Of a DNA stretch of 64,000 nucleotides, positions 8,395-18,900 are shown in pieces. The notes beneath the pieces are model-generated. The model searched no databases and was not told where the DNA came from. It saw nothing but the letters and a program-made list of their open reading frames with translations. A program made the position numbers and the translations under genes. Position 1 is the stretch's first letter, and each line of letters begins with the position of its first letter. This DNA comes from Planctomycetia bacterium (GTDB lineage Bacteria > Planctomycetota > Planctomycetia > Pirellulales > Thermoguttaceae), in contig JAUNMR010000005.1 in assembly GCA_030537455.1 (NCBI GenBank), positions 62,001 through 126,000 of the forward strand, written 5' to 3'.

Positions 8395-8799
8395 ATGCAC
8401 AGCGAAGAAATTATGCGCGCGTTGGACTCAACGTTGCGTCTGGAGAATCTATATTGGCGCGCGTCCCTCACGCTCACCGCGCTGTGCTTTCCCGCGTGCT
8501 ATGGTCTGCCGCGCGTGATTACGTTACTGCATCGCGGCTTTCCTGGGCTACTACTGCTCATGAACGCCGCGATCCTTCTACTTGCGGCGATTCTCCTGAT
8601 TTCGCCCTGTTTGCATTTGTATTGTCTGGCGCGACTTGGCGCTAATCTTTTACGCACGCGCGGCGCGTTACTGCGCTTGGCAATGCAACGCTCTCTTTTC
8701 CAGGTTCACGCGCGCTGTCTCGTGGCGCTTGCGCTACACTTGACGGCGCTCTATTTTGTCTATGCGATTTTGGAGGAACGATTTAGCGCGACTTTATGA
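8395..8799 (+). CDS. Small integral membrane protein, unknown function
   Basis: 134 residues with about three hydrophobic segments (roughly 23-45, 52-80 and 105-125) separated by short basic stretches. No recognised domain, no conserved catalytic motif. A clear promoter precedes it and a larger exported-protein gene follows in the same direction after 52 bases, so the two are probably co-transcribed. Start at ATG 8395 (MHSEEIMRAL); a second ATG six codons in is possible. Confidence 0.6.
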   Translation: MHSEEIMRALDSTLRLENLYWRASLTLTALCFPACYGLPRVITLLHRGFPGLLLLMNAAILLLAAILLISPCLHLYCLARLGANLLRTRGALLRLAMQRSLFQVHARCLVALALHLTALYFVYAILEERFSATL

Positions 8800-8851
8800 C
8801 CGGCGTTTCGCTCTTGAACTTTATTCTATTCCTCTAGACCGGTCGAACTCT

Positions 8852-10390
8852 ATGCGTCGCTATTTCAATACCTTTAATATTCTCTTGCTTTTGGCGTGTT
8901 GTAGCCTTTTTGCGCTGTATCGCATGACCACGCCGGAGTTTTGTCAGCGACTCGATCGCATTGCGGTCGGTTCGACTATGCAGAACGCCGACACGTTGAA
9001 TGTGCGTTTACGCCGCAACGGCGCCGCCGTGCTTGACGGTTCCGTCTTTCTACCAAGAGCGAAGCTCTATTGGATTACTCAAGACGAGGGAACGACGCCG
9101 AGCGAGTCAGCGTCGACCGGGGAAGGGTGGCGTTTGCGCCAGATTATTGATTTTCAGCAGCGCCTCCGCGGTCGCTACCCCTCTTTTGACATTAACGTGT
9201 CCTCGCGCGGCTGGAACGACGCCTCCTCTGTCGCCTTTAACGATCACTGGCTCGTACTTGGCGTTTCGCCTTTTCCCGCGCGTAAGGTGGAAAAGAAGAG
9301 TAAAACGTTACGTGGAAACGTTTTAATTTATCACAAGGATCCTGACGGATATTGGGCGTTTCACTGTGAATTATCGCCGCGGTTTTTGCGACTCGATCCG
9401 CAGAATCTCATTCTCACCGACGACGACCTACTCCTGGTTCCTTTTCCGAAAGAGCGTAGCGGTAAGACGTTGGGCGTAATTCGCTCCTATCGACTGACCG
9501 ATTCGGGCGTTCAGCCGGTCGACGCCTTGCGCATACCGCTGGTCGACCGCGCTCATTCATCGAACGGAACTCGCGGTTTTGTGCGCTTTACCGCCACCAA
9601 GGACTGGCTCTTTGTTCTGCACAGCGACGCCACAACTTTCGACGACAAGGGAGTTAGCGTCTACGCGCGTCGGGGGGACGCGTGGCGGTTCTATCGCAAT
9701 TGCCTCGCGGACGATATTATCAGCGTATCGTCTTCTGAGGTCTTTCTGTCGCGCCACGACCCGACGGGGCACGGTTATTTCGATCGCTATCTCATAGAAC
9801 AGAATGACTTACGCCTAGACGCTAGCGGCGAATTGACCAATAGTCCCTACCCGAAGTTGTGGGAAGACGCCTTGTGTTTGCGCAGTCCCAATAGTTACGG
9901 ATTCTGCTGGCAAGGCAAATACGAACGCTTTGGTCTTGTTGCGCCCGAGCCCGGCGCGTCAGCGCAATGCGTATCGCCGACCTGGCTGGTAGATGACGCC
10001 GATCCCGAGACGATGGCGCTCGCCGTGGAAGCGTTCAAGTCGCGCAAATATCCTCGTAATCGCGTAAGTCTTCGCGCACACGTCTATTACGAATATCGTC
10101 AGTATGTTCCAACGGTCGATTATGCGCTGTGCGACGACCTACTGCTCACGAGCTATGTCTTTAAGGAGCGCTATAGCGGCGCTTTCACCTTTGACACGCC
10201 GTCGAGCTGGGCGGGCGTGTCGCTGTATCGTTTAAGCGCGGATCAGGCGCCGCGACGCGTCTTTGGCATGTCGACGCGGAAACTTGCGCTCATGTCGACT
10301 CTCGCGCCGTATCGTGCGCAAGCAGAGCAGTCAGAGGAAAACACGCCCGACGAGACAGCGGAGCAAACCGTCGCGCCAAAGGCTGAATAG
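8852..10390 (+). CDS. Membrane-anchored hypothetical protein, possibly beta-propeller-like
   Basis: 512 residues from ATG 8852 (MRRYFNTFNILLLLACC). The first 25 residues form a signal peptide or anchor. An in-frame TTG at 8756 would add 32 residues overlapping the upstream gene and destroy this N-terminal signal. The body is rich in Trp, Tyr and Asp with repeated strand-like patterns (DWLFVLHSDATTFDDKG, GVSVYARRGDAW), reminiscent of propeller blades; that is only an impression. The C-terminal 25 residues are acidic and Gln-rich. Not recognised as a known family. Likely co-expressed with the small membrane protein upstream. Confidence 0.65.
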   Translation: MRRYFNTFNILLLLACCSLFALYRMTTPEFCQRLDRIAVGSTMQNADTLNVRLRRNGAAVLDGSVFLPRAKLYWITQDEGTTPSESASTGEGWRLRQIIDFQQRLRGRYPSFDINVSSRGWNDASSVAFNDHWLVLGVSPFPARKVEKKSKTLRGNVLIYHKDPDGYWAFHCELSPRFLRLDPQNLILTDDDLLLVPFPKERSGKTLGVIRSYRLTDSGVQPVDALRIPLVDRAHSSNGTRGFVRFTATKDWLFVLHSDATTFDDKGVSVYARRGDAWRFYRNCLADDIISVSSSEVFLSRHDPTGHGYFDRYLIEQNDLRLDASGELTNSPYPKLWEDALCLRSPNSYGFCWQGKYERFGLVAPEPGASAQCVSPTWLVDDADPETMALAVEAFKSRKYPRNRVSLRAHVYYEYRQYVPTVDYALCDDLLLTSYVFKERYSGAFTFDTPSSWAGVSLYRLSADQAPRRVFGMSTRKLALMSTLAPYRAQAEQSEENTPDETAEQTVAPKAE

Positions 10391-11056
10391 ATTTCATTGT
10401 ATAATCTGCAATGAAGACCATACGATTACCCAGGTGGTATGCATTCGTAAACGTTTTTGCCAGCGACGCGGCTAAGATAGCGCTGTATCTAAGCGTTTGT
10501 ACGTTCGACTTTTCTGCTAGAATCGTGAACTCTTCTATGGAACCGAGTCGTGCTAAGACCTTTAATACTATGAATACAAGAAACTTAGCGCTCCCGACGA
10601 TAGGTTTGCTACTGCTTCTAAGTTACAAGTCGCTAACAAATCATTTTTTAATTGTCTTCAGATAGAACAGATGGCGTCCCGTAATAGGCGACCGAAATAG
10701 CGGCTCATACGTAGTAGTCGCAACGGGAGGTAAAATGTTTAATAAAGACGTTTATTTTACGTATTCTCTCACTGGCGTCTGCGCTCTGTGAGCAATCTAG
10801 AAGCCGTGACGTCTCCCTGATAGAACACGGCTTCTCGTTCCCGTGAATACGCATATCGACATGACTGCTCCACCGCAAGGAGGATCCAACGATGAAAAAG
10901 CGTATACAGGCGCGCTGAAAGAGGAGATAACAGATGGCAATGGTCGGAAAGATTACGTTTTCTACCAGAGCCTAAACAGTCGCTCAAAGGCAGTCAACGC
11001 CGCGCGTCGCCACAGAAAGCGTTCCAGTGACGGCGCGTGACGTGGTAACGCCTGAA
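10391..11056. other. Gene-poor gap with Shine-Dalgarno-led micro-ORFs and a stem-loop
   Basis: No standard-length gene is convincing. Three short plus-strand frames have strong ribosome sites: GGGAGG (10725-10730) before an 18-codon frame 10735-10791; AAGGAGG (10877-10883) before an 8-codon frame 10892-10918 (MKKRIQAR); GAGGAG (10921-10926) before a 13-codon frame 10934-10975. A perfect 10-bp stem-loop (10799-10808 / 10826-10835) lies between the first and second. A frame at 10411-10665 has no ribosome site and was not called. Confidence 0.5.
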
Positions 11057-12358
11057 TTAATCGACCAGTTCAAGATTTTCGTCTTCGTACTCTTCTTCCT
11101 CCTCGTCTTCCTCTAACGGTTGATTCTTACGCACGTCGTCTTCGATAATCCACGCAAGTCGACCGAGAAAGCGAAGATAGAGGATAGGAATGGCGCTAAA
11201 GGAGAGCGCGACCACTAGCGCGACAATAAAGGAGCGTGTGAAATCAACAGAATATTCCGCGGCGTTTACCGCGCTCGGATCGACGGCGTAACCGATCGCC
11301 GCGAGGGAAAGACCGACCGTGCCGAAGAGGAATGCAAAGGAGATCCCGGTAAAGATCAGCCAGCTTCTACGGCAACGTTTGAGACTGCGGAAAACGTCTT
11401 TAGTTATGAGAGTAAAGAGCGCGTCGGTCTGCATACAGGACAGGAAGAAGATCGGCGTAAAGATAGTAGCGCTAAATGTAAACCCTACAACGGTATTGAG
11501 ACCGAAGATTGAAAAGAGCGCCGCGCCGGGAATCCCAGCCAGACCAATGAGCGTTATCAGCCACAGGAACTGCCCCAGACCGGCCATGAAGTTATATTCC
11601 GGCCATTCGTCGATCTTGTCCGCGCCATTGGCGGTCTCTACAAAGACGTGAATCGACATGGGGATCGAGAAGACGCCCCAGAGGAAGCAGAAGGTCAGAA
11701 AGATAACTTTGTCGCGCCAAATACAGGTGAAGAACGCTAGTATTGCGTCGAGATCTTTCTGTGCGTTGAGCATTTCTTCCACATTGTGCGAGAGCGCGCG
11801 CGAGAAGAAGAGAGTCGTTGCCAGTAGTGGAATAAAGGCGGCGCCGGTAATCATAGCCACGCGCGCCATAAACCCTGGCGCGAAGAACGGTTGAAAGATC
11901 GCGTCCCAGAAGGGGCGCGCCGGTAGTTCGCGTCGCTCGACCTTTTGGCTTCCTTTGTTCAGTTGCAGATTTTCCCGCTGGCGTCGTTCGTACAGTTCCG
12001 ATAGTGAGACGGCGTTGTCCTGCTCGTCTTCCTCTTGGTAACGCTTACTCTTCTTTTTATTGCGTTTAGATTTTTTCGTTTCGCGCTGTTCGGAACGATA
12101 GCTCGTGGACTCTGACGTCGTTTGCGGCTCGGGCGTTGGTTCTGTAATGCCGTAGATATCGGACTCGCTTGAAGCGCTTGTTGGCGCGGCCACGGGCGCG
12201 GCGTCGTTTGCCGAACCGTTCTGATTGCGCGTGTCTTCTGCGGTTTGGTTCGGCGATTGCATTTCGTAAACGCCCAGTTCAGAAGAATTAGAAGCCTCTG
12301 AGACAAAGCGTAGACCGTCTTGACCGTCGTTTTGCAATTTGAATTGGTCGTCGTTCAT
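11057..12358 (-). CDS. Six-span membrane protein with long polar N terminus, unknown function
   Basis: 433 residues. Residues 1-150 are polar and disordered (Ser/Thr/Pro/Gln-rich, then a Lys-rich KKSKRNKKKSKRY block). Residues about 165-410 contain six hydrophobic helices (starting near MARVAMITGAAFIPLLA, FLTFCFLWGVF, FLWLITLIGLAGIP, TFSATIFTPIFFL, SWLIFTGISFAFLFG and FIVALVVALSF). The C terminus is a highly acidic tail (EEDEEEEEYEDE). Hydrophobic pattern and charged tails are all that can be read; I do not recognise the family. A strong promoter lies upstream; transcription is convergent with the gene-poor gap. Confidence 0.75.
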   Translation of the reverse strand: MNDDQFKLQNDGQDGLRFVSEASNSSELGVYEMQSPNQTAEDTRNQNGSANDAAPVAAPTSASSESDIYGITEPTPEPQTTSESTSYRSEQRETKKSKRNKKKSKRYQEEDEQDNAVSLSELYERRQRENLQLNKGSQKVERRELPARPFWDAIFQPFFAPGFMARVAMITGAAFIPLLATTLFFSRALSHNVEEMLNAQKDLDAILAFFTCIWRDKVIFLTFCFLWGVFSIPMSIHVFVETANGADKIDEWPEYNFMAGLGQFLWLITLIGLAGIPGAALFSIFGLNTVVGFTFSATIFTPIFFLSCMQTDALFTLITKDVFRSLKRCRRSWLIFTGISFAFLFGTVGLSLAAIGYAVDPSAVNAAEYSVDFTRSFIVALVVALSFSAIPILYLRFLGRLAWIIEDDVRKNQPLEEDEEEEEYEDENLELVD

Positions 12359-12413
12359 AGCGCGCCCTTACGGAGTAGAGGGAAAAAAAGCGTCGGCATG
12401 ATTTGCGCGCGCG

Positions 12414-12442
12414 ATTATAACAATAAAGCTTAGCTCTGACAA
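12414..12442 (-). promoter_or_regulatory. Strong sigma-70 promoter of the six-span membrane-protein gene
   Basis: Minus strand: TTGTCA (12437-12442), 17-bp spacer, perfect TATAAT (12414-12419), about 55 bases before the ATG. Just upstream, at 12452-12465, lies a palindrome CGCTA-TTTA-TAGCG that could be an operator. Confidence 0.65.
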
Positions 12443-12633
12443 GCGCGTTATCGCTATTTATAGCGTTTAACGCTTGCTAACCAGTTGACGTCTTGTTGTA
12501 TCATGCGATAATATCACGACCCATTTTATCGCGTCTTTGGTCTGGTGAAACGAACCTTTTGTCGCTATACTAGAGCGACTGCCGGGCGTTTGTTTTAGAC
12601 CCGACGCGAACCTGAATACCAGAGAGTTACGCC

Positions 12634-13569
12634 ATGCTGGAAATGCAAATGCTAAACGCGCATTCTGAAGCACGCCGTCGTTTACCGGAGGCGACTGCTC
12701 AGATTGTCGCTTCTTATTCGCATACTCCGACGACTAATCGTTTAGATCGTTGTCCTTTGCCGAATAAAGAGGCGGTTTCCGACGTGCTTAATGACGTAAC
12801 GGAAATCCTCTTTCCCGGCTATCGTCGCCGCGACCGACTCAATGTCACGAACGTCGTCTACTACGTAGGAAACCTTATCGATCGGATCTTTGACGTCTTG
12901 AGTCTTCAGATCTCTCGCGCCATGTGCGGCGGTTCTGAAACTTGCGATCCGACGAAAAAGGACGCCTTTTTGTCCCTCGGCGAAGAGCGCACGCTTGAAT
13001 TCCTCTCGCGTATTCCCGAACTTCGTTATAAACTTTCGCTCGACGCGGAGGCGGCGCTCAAGGGCGACCCCGCGTGTAGAAGTATCGACGAGGTTGTCTT
13101 CTGTTACCCCGGTTTCGACGCGGTCACCGTCTATCGCGTCGCGCGCGTGCTCTGGGAACTGGGCGTTCCGCTCATTCCCAGAATGATGACTGAAATCGCA
13201 CACTCGCGCACCGGCGTCGATATTCACCCCGGCGCGAAGATCGGCAATCATTTCTTTATTGACCACGGCACCGGCGTGGTGATCGGCGAAACCTGTATTA
13301 TTGGCGATTGGGTCAAGCTCTATCAAGGCGTAACGCTCGGCGCGCTGAGTTTTCCTACCGACGAGCGCGGCGAACTTGTGCGCGGTACTAAGCGTCACCC
13401 GACGCTGGAGGATAATGTTGTCGTCTATGCCAACGCAACGATTCTCGGCGGCGACGTCGTTGTCGGACGCGGCTCCACCATTGGTTCTAGCGTCTGGCTG
13501 ACGCGTTCGACCGAGCCAGGCGCCACCGTGGTTATTGATCGCCCTGAGCTGATTGTGCGAAATAAATGA
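12634..13569 (+). CDS. cysE: Serine O-acetyltransferase
   Basis: Transfers acetyl from acetyl-CoA to L-serine, the first step of cysteine synthesis in the cytosol. 311 residues: an N-terminal helical domain (to about 185) followed by a left-handed beta-helix with hexapeptide repeats (DIHPGAKIGNHFFIDHGTG, 196-214; VVIGETCIIGDWVKLYQGVTLG; NATILGGDVVVGRGSTIGSSVW). The His in DIHPG and in IDHGTG are the conserved catalytic and substrate residues of the family. It is longer than E. coli CysE (273) because of extra N-terminal helices, as in EpsC-type enzymes. No cysK is visible nearby. Upstream, TATACT (near 12559) may be the -10. Confidence 0.92.
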   Translation: MLEMQMLNAHSEARRRLPEATAQIVASYSHTPTTNRLDRCPLPNKEAVSDVLNDVTEILFPGYRRRDRLNVTNVVYYVGNLIDRIFDVLSLQISRAMCGGSETCDPTKKDAFLSLGEERTLEFLSRIPELRYKLSLDAEAALKGDPACRSIDEVVFCYPGFDAVTVYRVARVLWELGVPLIPRMMTEIAHSRTGVDIHPGAKIGNHFFIDHGTGVVIGETCIIGDWVKLYQGVTLGALSFPTDERGELVRGTKRHPTLEDNVVVYANATILGGDVVVGRGSTIGSSVWLTRSTEPGATVVIDRPELIVRNK

Positions 13570-13760
13570 TCGAGCAGCCTTAGCGTTCCACAGCCTGCGC
13601 GCCCCTTAAACTAACCTTTTACCACGCACAGACGTTCCTTTTACGCGACTTCTGTGCGTCTCTATTTCTTGCTAATACATAGCTTAAATAACCTGTTGCG
13701 AAGCTACGTTAGCGTCGTGACGTCGTGAGTGATACGTTTGTAACGCCCCTTCGCCTACGC

Positions 13761-13788
13761 TTGACAAACATAGGCCCGTTGGTACAAT
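13761..13788 (+). promoter_or_regulatory. Near-consensus sigma-70 promoter of the DUF1559-chelatase operon
   Basis: Perfect TTGACA (13761-13766), 16-bp spacer, TACAAT (13783-13788), 56 bases before the ATG at 13845. No other promoter of this quality is seen before 19936, so it probably drives all four genes. Confidence 0.75.
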
Positions 13789-13844
13789 GACGTCCACTTG
13801 TTGCAGATAGTTCTTTTCGTCCGTCTCGATTTGAGGATAAATCC

Positions 13845-14930
13845 ATGACGACGCACAATACAACCCGACGCATCAACGCTTTTACTCTCGTTGAGCTTTT
13901 GGTAGTCATTGCTATCATTGGCGTTTTGATCGGTTTGCTTTTGCCAGCGGTTCAGGCGGCGCGCGAAGCCGCTAGAAGAATGCAATGCTCCAATCATGAG
14001 AAACAATGGGGTCTTGCGTTACACAACTATCATTCGGTTTATAATAAATTGCCGAGTCTCACCGACCGCGCTAATTCCTGTCTGTCTCCCCATGCGCTCA
14101 TGACGTTCTTTGTTGAGGAGGCGAGTATCCGCTCGCTGATCGACCCGAACGTTGACCTGTACAAATACCGTCCCGGCTCCACGCGCAGTGTGCAACTTAA
14201 CGACGACTATATTATTCCCGCGCAGACGATCTTTGCCGGTATTCGTTGTCCCTCCGACGGCGTTGGACCGGCGCATGTCACTGACGATATCAACGACGTC
14301 TACGCCACGAATAATTACGTCTACTGCACCGGTAGCGGTACAGATTATCATTTCCGCATTAACAGCTCGCTGTCCACCGGGGCGGTGGAAACGCGCAACG
14401 CCGGTCCGTCTGACGGCGCGTTCTATATGAACGCCAATATTGGTCTGGAAGCGTTTACCGACGGAACGAGCCAGTCGATGGTCATGTCCGAATACCTGGT
14501 CGGAACCGGCGAGAAGGATCTCACTAACGTCACGTACGACACGCTCGCAAATAATCCACGTCAGCGCGGCGTTTACATGGCGGACTATTCTCCGGCGAAC
14601 CTTTCGCGCTATGAATCGATGCGCAACGCTGACGACGCTCAGCTCGAAGCGCTACTGCGCGCGGCTCCGAAATGGCGTACCGACGTCGGTAAGAGTTGGA
14701 TCGTCGGTAAGTACGATTCTTCCCTCTTTAACGCCTATCTCATGCCGAACTCTCGTTTTCCCAATATTTACGTGTCGAACTATGGCTTCTTTGCCGCGCG
14801 ATCCTACCACAGCGGCGGCGTTAACGTACTCATGGGGGACGGTAGCGTGCGTTTCGTTAGCGATACGGTCGCTCGTGAAGTTTGGCGCGCGCTTGGTTCG
14901 ATTAACGGCGGCGAAACCGTTTCGCTCTAA
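13845..14930 (+). CDS. DUF1559 protein with type IV pilin-like N terminus
   Basis: 361 residues. Residues 11-40 carry the prepilin cleavage/methylation motif ([19 protein letters not shown]) followed by [20 protein letters not shown], the signature of the planctomycete/Lentisphaerae DUF1559 family. The C terminus has the family ending [18 protein letters not shown] (about 328-345). Such proteins are pseudopilin-like and very numerous in planctomycetes; their function is unknown. This copy is the first gene of an operon, 28 bases before a MotA/TolQ/ExbB-type gene, which is unusual and suggests a role in the envelope part of that system. Confidence 0.93.
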   Translation: MTTHNTTRRINAFTLVELLVVIAIIGVLIGLLLPAVQAAREAARRMQCSNHEKQWGLALHNYHSVYNKLPSLTDRANSCLSPHALMTFFVEEASIRSLIDPNVDLYKYRPGSTRSVQLNDDYIIPAQTIFAGIRCPSDGVGPAHVTDDINDVYATNNYVYCTGSGTDYHFRINSSLSTGAVETRNAGPSDGAFYMNANIGLEAFTDGTSQSMVMSEYLVGTGEKDLTNVTYDTLANNPRQRGVYMADYSPANLSRYESMRNADDAQLEALLRAAPKWRTDVGKSWIVGKYDSSLFNAYLMPNSRFPNIYVSNYGFFAARSYHSGGVNVLMGDGSVRFVSDTVAREVWRALGSINGGETVSL

Positions 14931-14958
14931 CGACTTAGCGAACAAAAATCTCAACTCC

Positions 14959-15582
14959 ATGAATACGCTTGCTCATATTTTTTACGCGCTGTCCACGGCG
15001 CTGCTCATTCCGACCGAGGCGGCGCTATTGCTTGCGCTCGTCACGGTCGCGCTCATGCTCGGCGGAACGCTACGCGACGCCTATGAACGACGTCGCGCTA
15101 TACGTTTGCGTCGCGAGCTCGACTCGGCGCTGGAATCGACGCGCGACCCTGCCACGGCGCGTGAGAAACTTCGCGCGCTGCTGCCGAACGCTACGACCGA
15201 CCCGGTTCTGGCGACTCTCGCTACGTTTTACGACGCGATCGAGGATAACGCGCTACTTCAGAAGCGTTTGCAACTGTTTGAGAATCGCTGTAAAGCCTAC
15301 TGCGAGCGTCCAGAAAAACTTGCCAAACTTACCCCGGCGCTCGGTCTCATGGGCACGCTCATTCCCCTAGGTCCTGCGCTTTTGGGACTTGCCCAGGGGG
15401 ATTTACAGACCCTTTCCGGTAATTTAGTCGTGGCGTTTTCCACCACGGTTGTCGGTCTTGCCGCGGCGGCTCTTGCCGCGCTGGTAGCCAGTTGCCGACG
15501 TAAGTGGACGCGAAACGACTTCCTTCTGCTGAATTTCGCTCTGGAACGACTCCTTGGCGAATCCCATGAGGCGGCGTCATGA
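14959..15582 (+). CDS. MotA/TolQ/ExbB-type proton channel protein
   Basis: 207 residues from ATG 14959. An N-terminal helix (residues 3-38) is followed by a charged cytoplasmic stretch and two C-terminal helices: LTPALGLMGTLIPLGPALLGLAQG (about 120-143) and the TTVVGLAAAALAALVAS segment. This is the ExbB/TolQ core, with the conserved Pro and the Gly-rich helix. Members use the proton gradient to power a partner across the inner membrane. It overlaps the next gene (ATGA at 15579-15582) and sits in an operon with a DUF2149 protein and a CobN-like chelatase. The same trio is known from hmu haem-use operons of Bacteroidota, so energising that chelatase is the likely job. Confidence 0.85.
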   Translation: MNTLAHIFYALSTALLIPTEAALLLALVTVALMLGGTLRDAYERRRAIRLRRELDSALESTRDPATAREKLRALLPNATTDPVLATLATFYDAIEDNALLQKRLQLFENRCKAYCERPEKLAKLTPALGLMGTLIPLGPALLGLAQGDLQTLSGNLVVAFSTTVVGLAAAALAALVASCRRKWTRNDFLLLNFALERLLGESHEAAS

Positions 15583-15968
15583 TTAAACCGAGTCGTTTTC
15601 GCGCACTATCTCTTGGCGATGATTTCGGTTCGCTCGGCGACGATTCGGTTCTCTCCGGGCTGGAGAATCTCTTTGACGCGGCCATTGTCTTTGCCGTGGC
15701 GTTACTGGTGGCGCTAGCCGCCTATTGGAAGAATCCGCTACTGCTTGAGAATCAAGACTTTACCGCCGTAGTCAATCCCGGGTCAGTCGATATGGAGTTA
15801 ATTGTCAAGGAAGGTCAGAAGTTGACGCGCTATCGTGCCAGCGGCGACTCCGGCGACGGCGAGGGCGAATTGCTCGGACGCGCCTATCGTTTGCCCGACG
15901 GATCCGTGGTGTATGTGCCCGCCGCTAAAGACGTCGCCGATCATACCGCCGAAAGTACGGAAGAATAA
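15579..15968 (+). CDS. DUF2149-type membrane protein
   Basis: 129 residues. A polar N terminus is followed by GLENLFDAAIVFAVALLVALAAYW (one membrane helix, about 25-48) and a small C-terminal domain containing VDMELIVKEGQKLTRYRASG, the DUF2149 pattern. By topology and position it resembles ExbD/TolR, the one-helix partner of ExbB/TolQ. Start overlaps the upstream stop by four bases; the stop is five bases before the chelatase gene, so translation of the three is probably coupled. Confidence 0.8.
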   Translation: MIKPSRFRALSLGDDFGSLGDDSVLSGLENLFDAAIVFAVALLVALAAYWKNPLLLENQDFTAVVNPGSVDMELIVKEGQKLTRYRASGDSGDGEGELLGRAYRLPDGSVVYVPAAKDVADHTAESTEE

Positions 15969-15973
15969 CGACT

Positions 15974-18900
15974 ATGTCTCATATTACGCCACGGCGCGCA
16001 ATTCTGACGGTTCTCATCCTCCTGATTCTGCTAAGCCTTTGTGCTCGCGCGCTCTTGCGTCGTGCAATTTCCCCGACGCAGACGCCGGTTGACGCACAGC
16101 GTCCGGACGCTGTCGCCCCCGCGTTTCACGTTGCGCTCGTCGGCTTTGCCGATTCCGACGCCGAGCTGTGGCGTCTGGGACTCGAACATACGAACGTAAC
16201 GCTAAGCGTATATCATCGCGAGGATTATCTCCAAGCGCCCTTGGAGGAGTGCGACGCGGTACTCCTGCGTGCGATCGGCTGGATTCCTACCGACGAGGAA
16301 CGCGCCAAAACCCAGCGCGTTCTGGCGTCGACTCTGTGTATTGGTCATACTCAAACCCTTGATTTCGCACGAGAAGCGACCTCGTCGAATATCTCTGAAG
16401 AGTCCCTGAAGAACATTGCCGAGTATTTGAATTTCCCCTGTGAAGAGAATAGTCGACGTTGCGTGGCGACCCTTGCGCAGATTCGCGCCCAGGTTCGCTC
16501 TGAAACGTTGCGTCAGCTGTGCTATCTCGACGGCGCACGCTCGAACGAACCTCTCCTGCCGCTGGAACCGCTTAAGCCCGTAAACGTCGGGTTTTTCTAC
16601 TATGGCGACCAGGTCGACGAGACCTACGAAGCTTTTGAGGCGCGACGCGACGCCGAAGGACGCGTCAACTCCGAATCCGCTCCGCGAATTGCGCTCTTCG
16701 GCGATTTCCTCGACCCCTATAAGACGCTCGACCGACAACCCGTCGACGAATTACTACAAAAGCTCGAAACCGCGGGTTTTAACGTTTACCCAATCTATAA
16801 AATCCAAAATAACCCCGAGTTGTTGCGTGAATGTCGACCGGATCTGGCGATCTATTTCCCTCGTGGGCGTGTCTTTGCCGATGGTAAAGCCTCGGAACTC
16901 TTCGCTCAACTCAATACCCCGGTTCTGACCGCCGCGCTACTGTCAACGACCGAGCGCCAATGGCGCAACGAGCCAATCGGTTCCACCGGCTCCTACTATT
17001 CCCTCGCGACCGCGCTACCGGAGCTCGACGGCGCGACTGACCCAATTGCGATCGGCGTTAAAGAGCCTAACGCCGACGGTTTAGTCTTGCGCGCGCCCCT
17101 GTCTGAGCGGATCGACGCGTTGGCGCAGCGTTGCGTCAATCTTATCGAGTTGCGTCGCAAAGCCAATAGCGACAAGCGCGTTGCAATTTTTTACTACAAA
17201 TCGCCCGGTTCTGCGGCGCTGGCGGCGCAAAGCCTAGAAGTCGTGCCGTCGCTGTATAATACGCTACGGCGTCTGCGAGAGCAGGGCTACGACCTTGGCG
17301 AGGAGTTCCCCGAAAGTAGCGAAGCGCTCGAGGAACTCCTGCAACGACGCGGTCGTACCATTGGCGCGTGGACCCTCGGCGATCTGGCGCAATTCATTGC
17401 CGACGCTCAACCGGAACTTGTGCCAGCGGAACGCTATCTCCAATGGTTTAAAACCTACGTTCCGGAACACGCGCGCCGTCAGGTGATCGACGCCTGGGGC
17501 GCGCCCCCCGGCGACTTTATGACCGTCGATACCGCCGACCAATTCGGTCTGATTGTGCCGCGCATTGTACTCGGTAAAATCGCGCTAATACCACAACCGA
17601 CGACCGACGTGCTACTGGAGCGCCCCTATCAGGAGCAGGACAACGACTTTGACGCGGTTCACGGAACCGGCAAGGCGCCGCCGCACTTCTATTTGTGCGC
17701 CTATCTCTGGGCACGGTATGGCTTTAACGCCGACGCAATCGTTCATTTCGGCACGCACGGTTCGCTTGAATTTACACACGGTAAGACCGGGTTCCTTACG
17801 GAATCCTGCTTTCCTGACGTGCTTATTGGAAATACGCCTCACGTCTATCTTTACAGTATCAATAACATAGGCGAGTCCATTCTCGCGAAACGACGCGCGC
17901 GCGCCACGCTCATCTCGCACCTGACGCCCCCCTTTATTAAGGGCGGTCTGTATGGCGACCTTGAGACGCTCGACGAAAAGATCCATGAATACGAGGCTTG
18001 TGAAGAACCGTTACTAAAGTCTGAGCTTGCGACGACGATCTCCGACCTGGTCTTTTCCTGCGATATTCTCGAGGATCTTGTGGAAAACGAACTCTTTGCG
18101 CCTTATCGCGACCCTGACCGTCTGACGTCGGCGCGTGAGTCGCACGAATTACTGTCGGAAGAACAACTTGAAGTACTGCACTCGCTCCTGCACCGTTACG
18201 AAAACGCGAAGGTGACCGACGGATTGCACGTGATTGGTCGCCCCTGGGACGCCGAGCGACTGGAACAGACCGTCGCGCTTTCGCGTTTGGAACCGGAAGA
18301 GGCAAAAGTTCGGCTCAATGCGTCCTTTAGCCAGGAGTTGGATAGTTTTCTCGCCGCGCTCGACGCCTCCTATATTCCGCCCGGAACCGGCGGCGACTTT
18401 CTTCTGAATCCCGACGCCGCGCCGACCGGTCGCAATCTTGTCGGAATCGACGCGCAACGCATCCCCACGCCGGAAGCGCAACGTGTCGCTCAGCGTCTGA
18501 CCGACGAGTTACTGAGCGCCTATCAGAGTTCTCATGGCGGGGCGTATCCTCGTCGCGTCGCGTGTACGCTCTGGGGTGGGGAAACTGCGCGCACACAAGG
18601 GGTTGGGATCGCACAAGCGCTCTATCTCATGGGCGTGCGCGTGACGCGTCAGTCTCGCGGAACCGTTGAGGAAGTCGAACTCATACCCGCGGAAGAATTG
18701 GGACGACCGCGAATCGACGTGATCGTGCAGACGTCCGGTCAGTTCCGCGATTCCTTTAGCTCGCGTATCGAGTTGATCGATAAAGCCGCGCGACTAGTCG
18801 CCGCCACAGAAGAGAACGAACCCTTTGACAACTACGTGCGCCTTAACGCTTTAGCGATCGAACGCCGCCTGATCGAAGAGCATGGGACGTCGCCCGAGGA

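Noticed and set aside
10411-10665. An 84-codon plus-strand frame beginning at ATG 10411
   Set aside because: TATAAT lies only a few bases before the ATG, there is no ribosome site or plausible -35, and the protein has no coherent pattern.
12742-13398. A 218-codon minus-strand open frame
   Set aside because: Antisense to cysE; no ribosome site and no recognisable motif.
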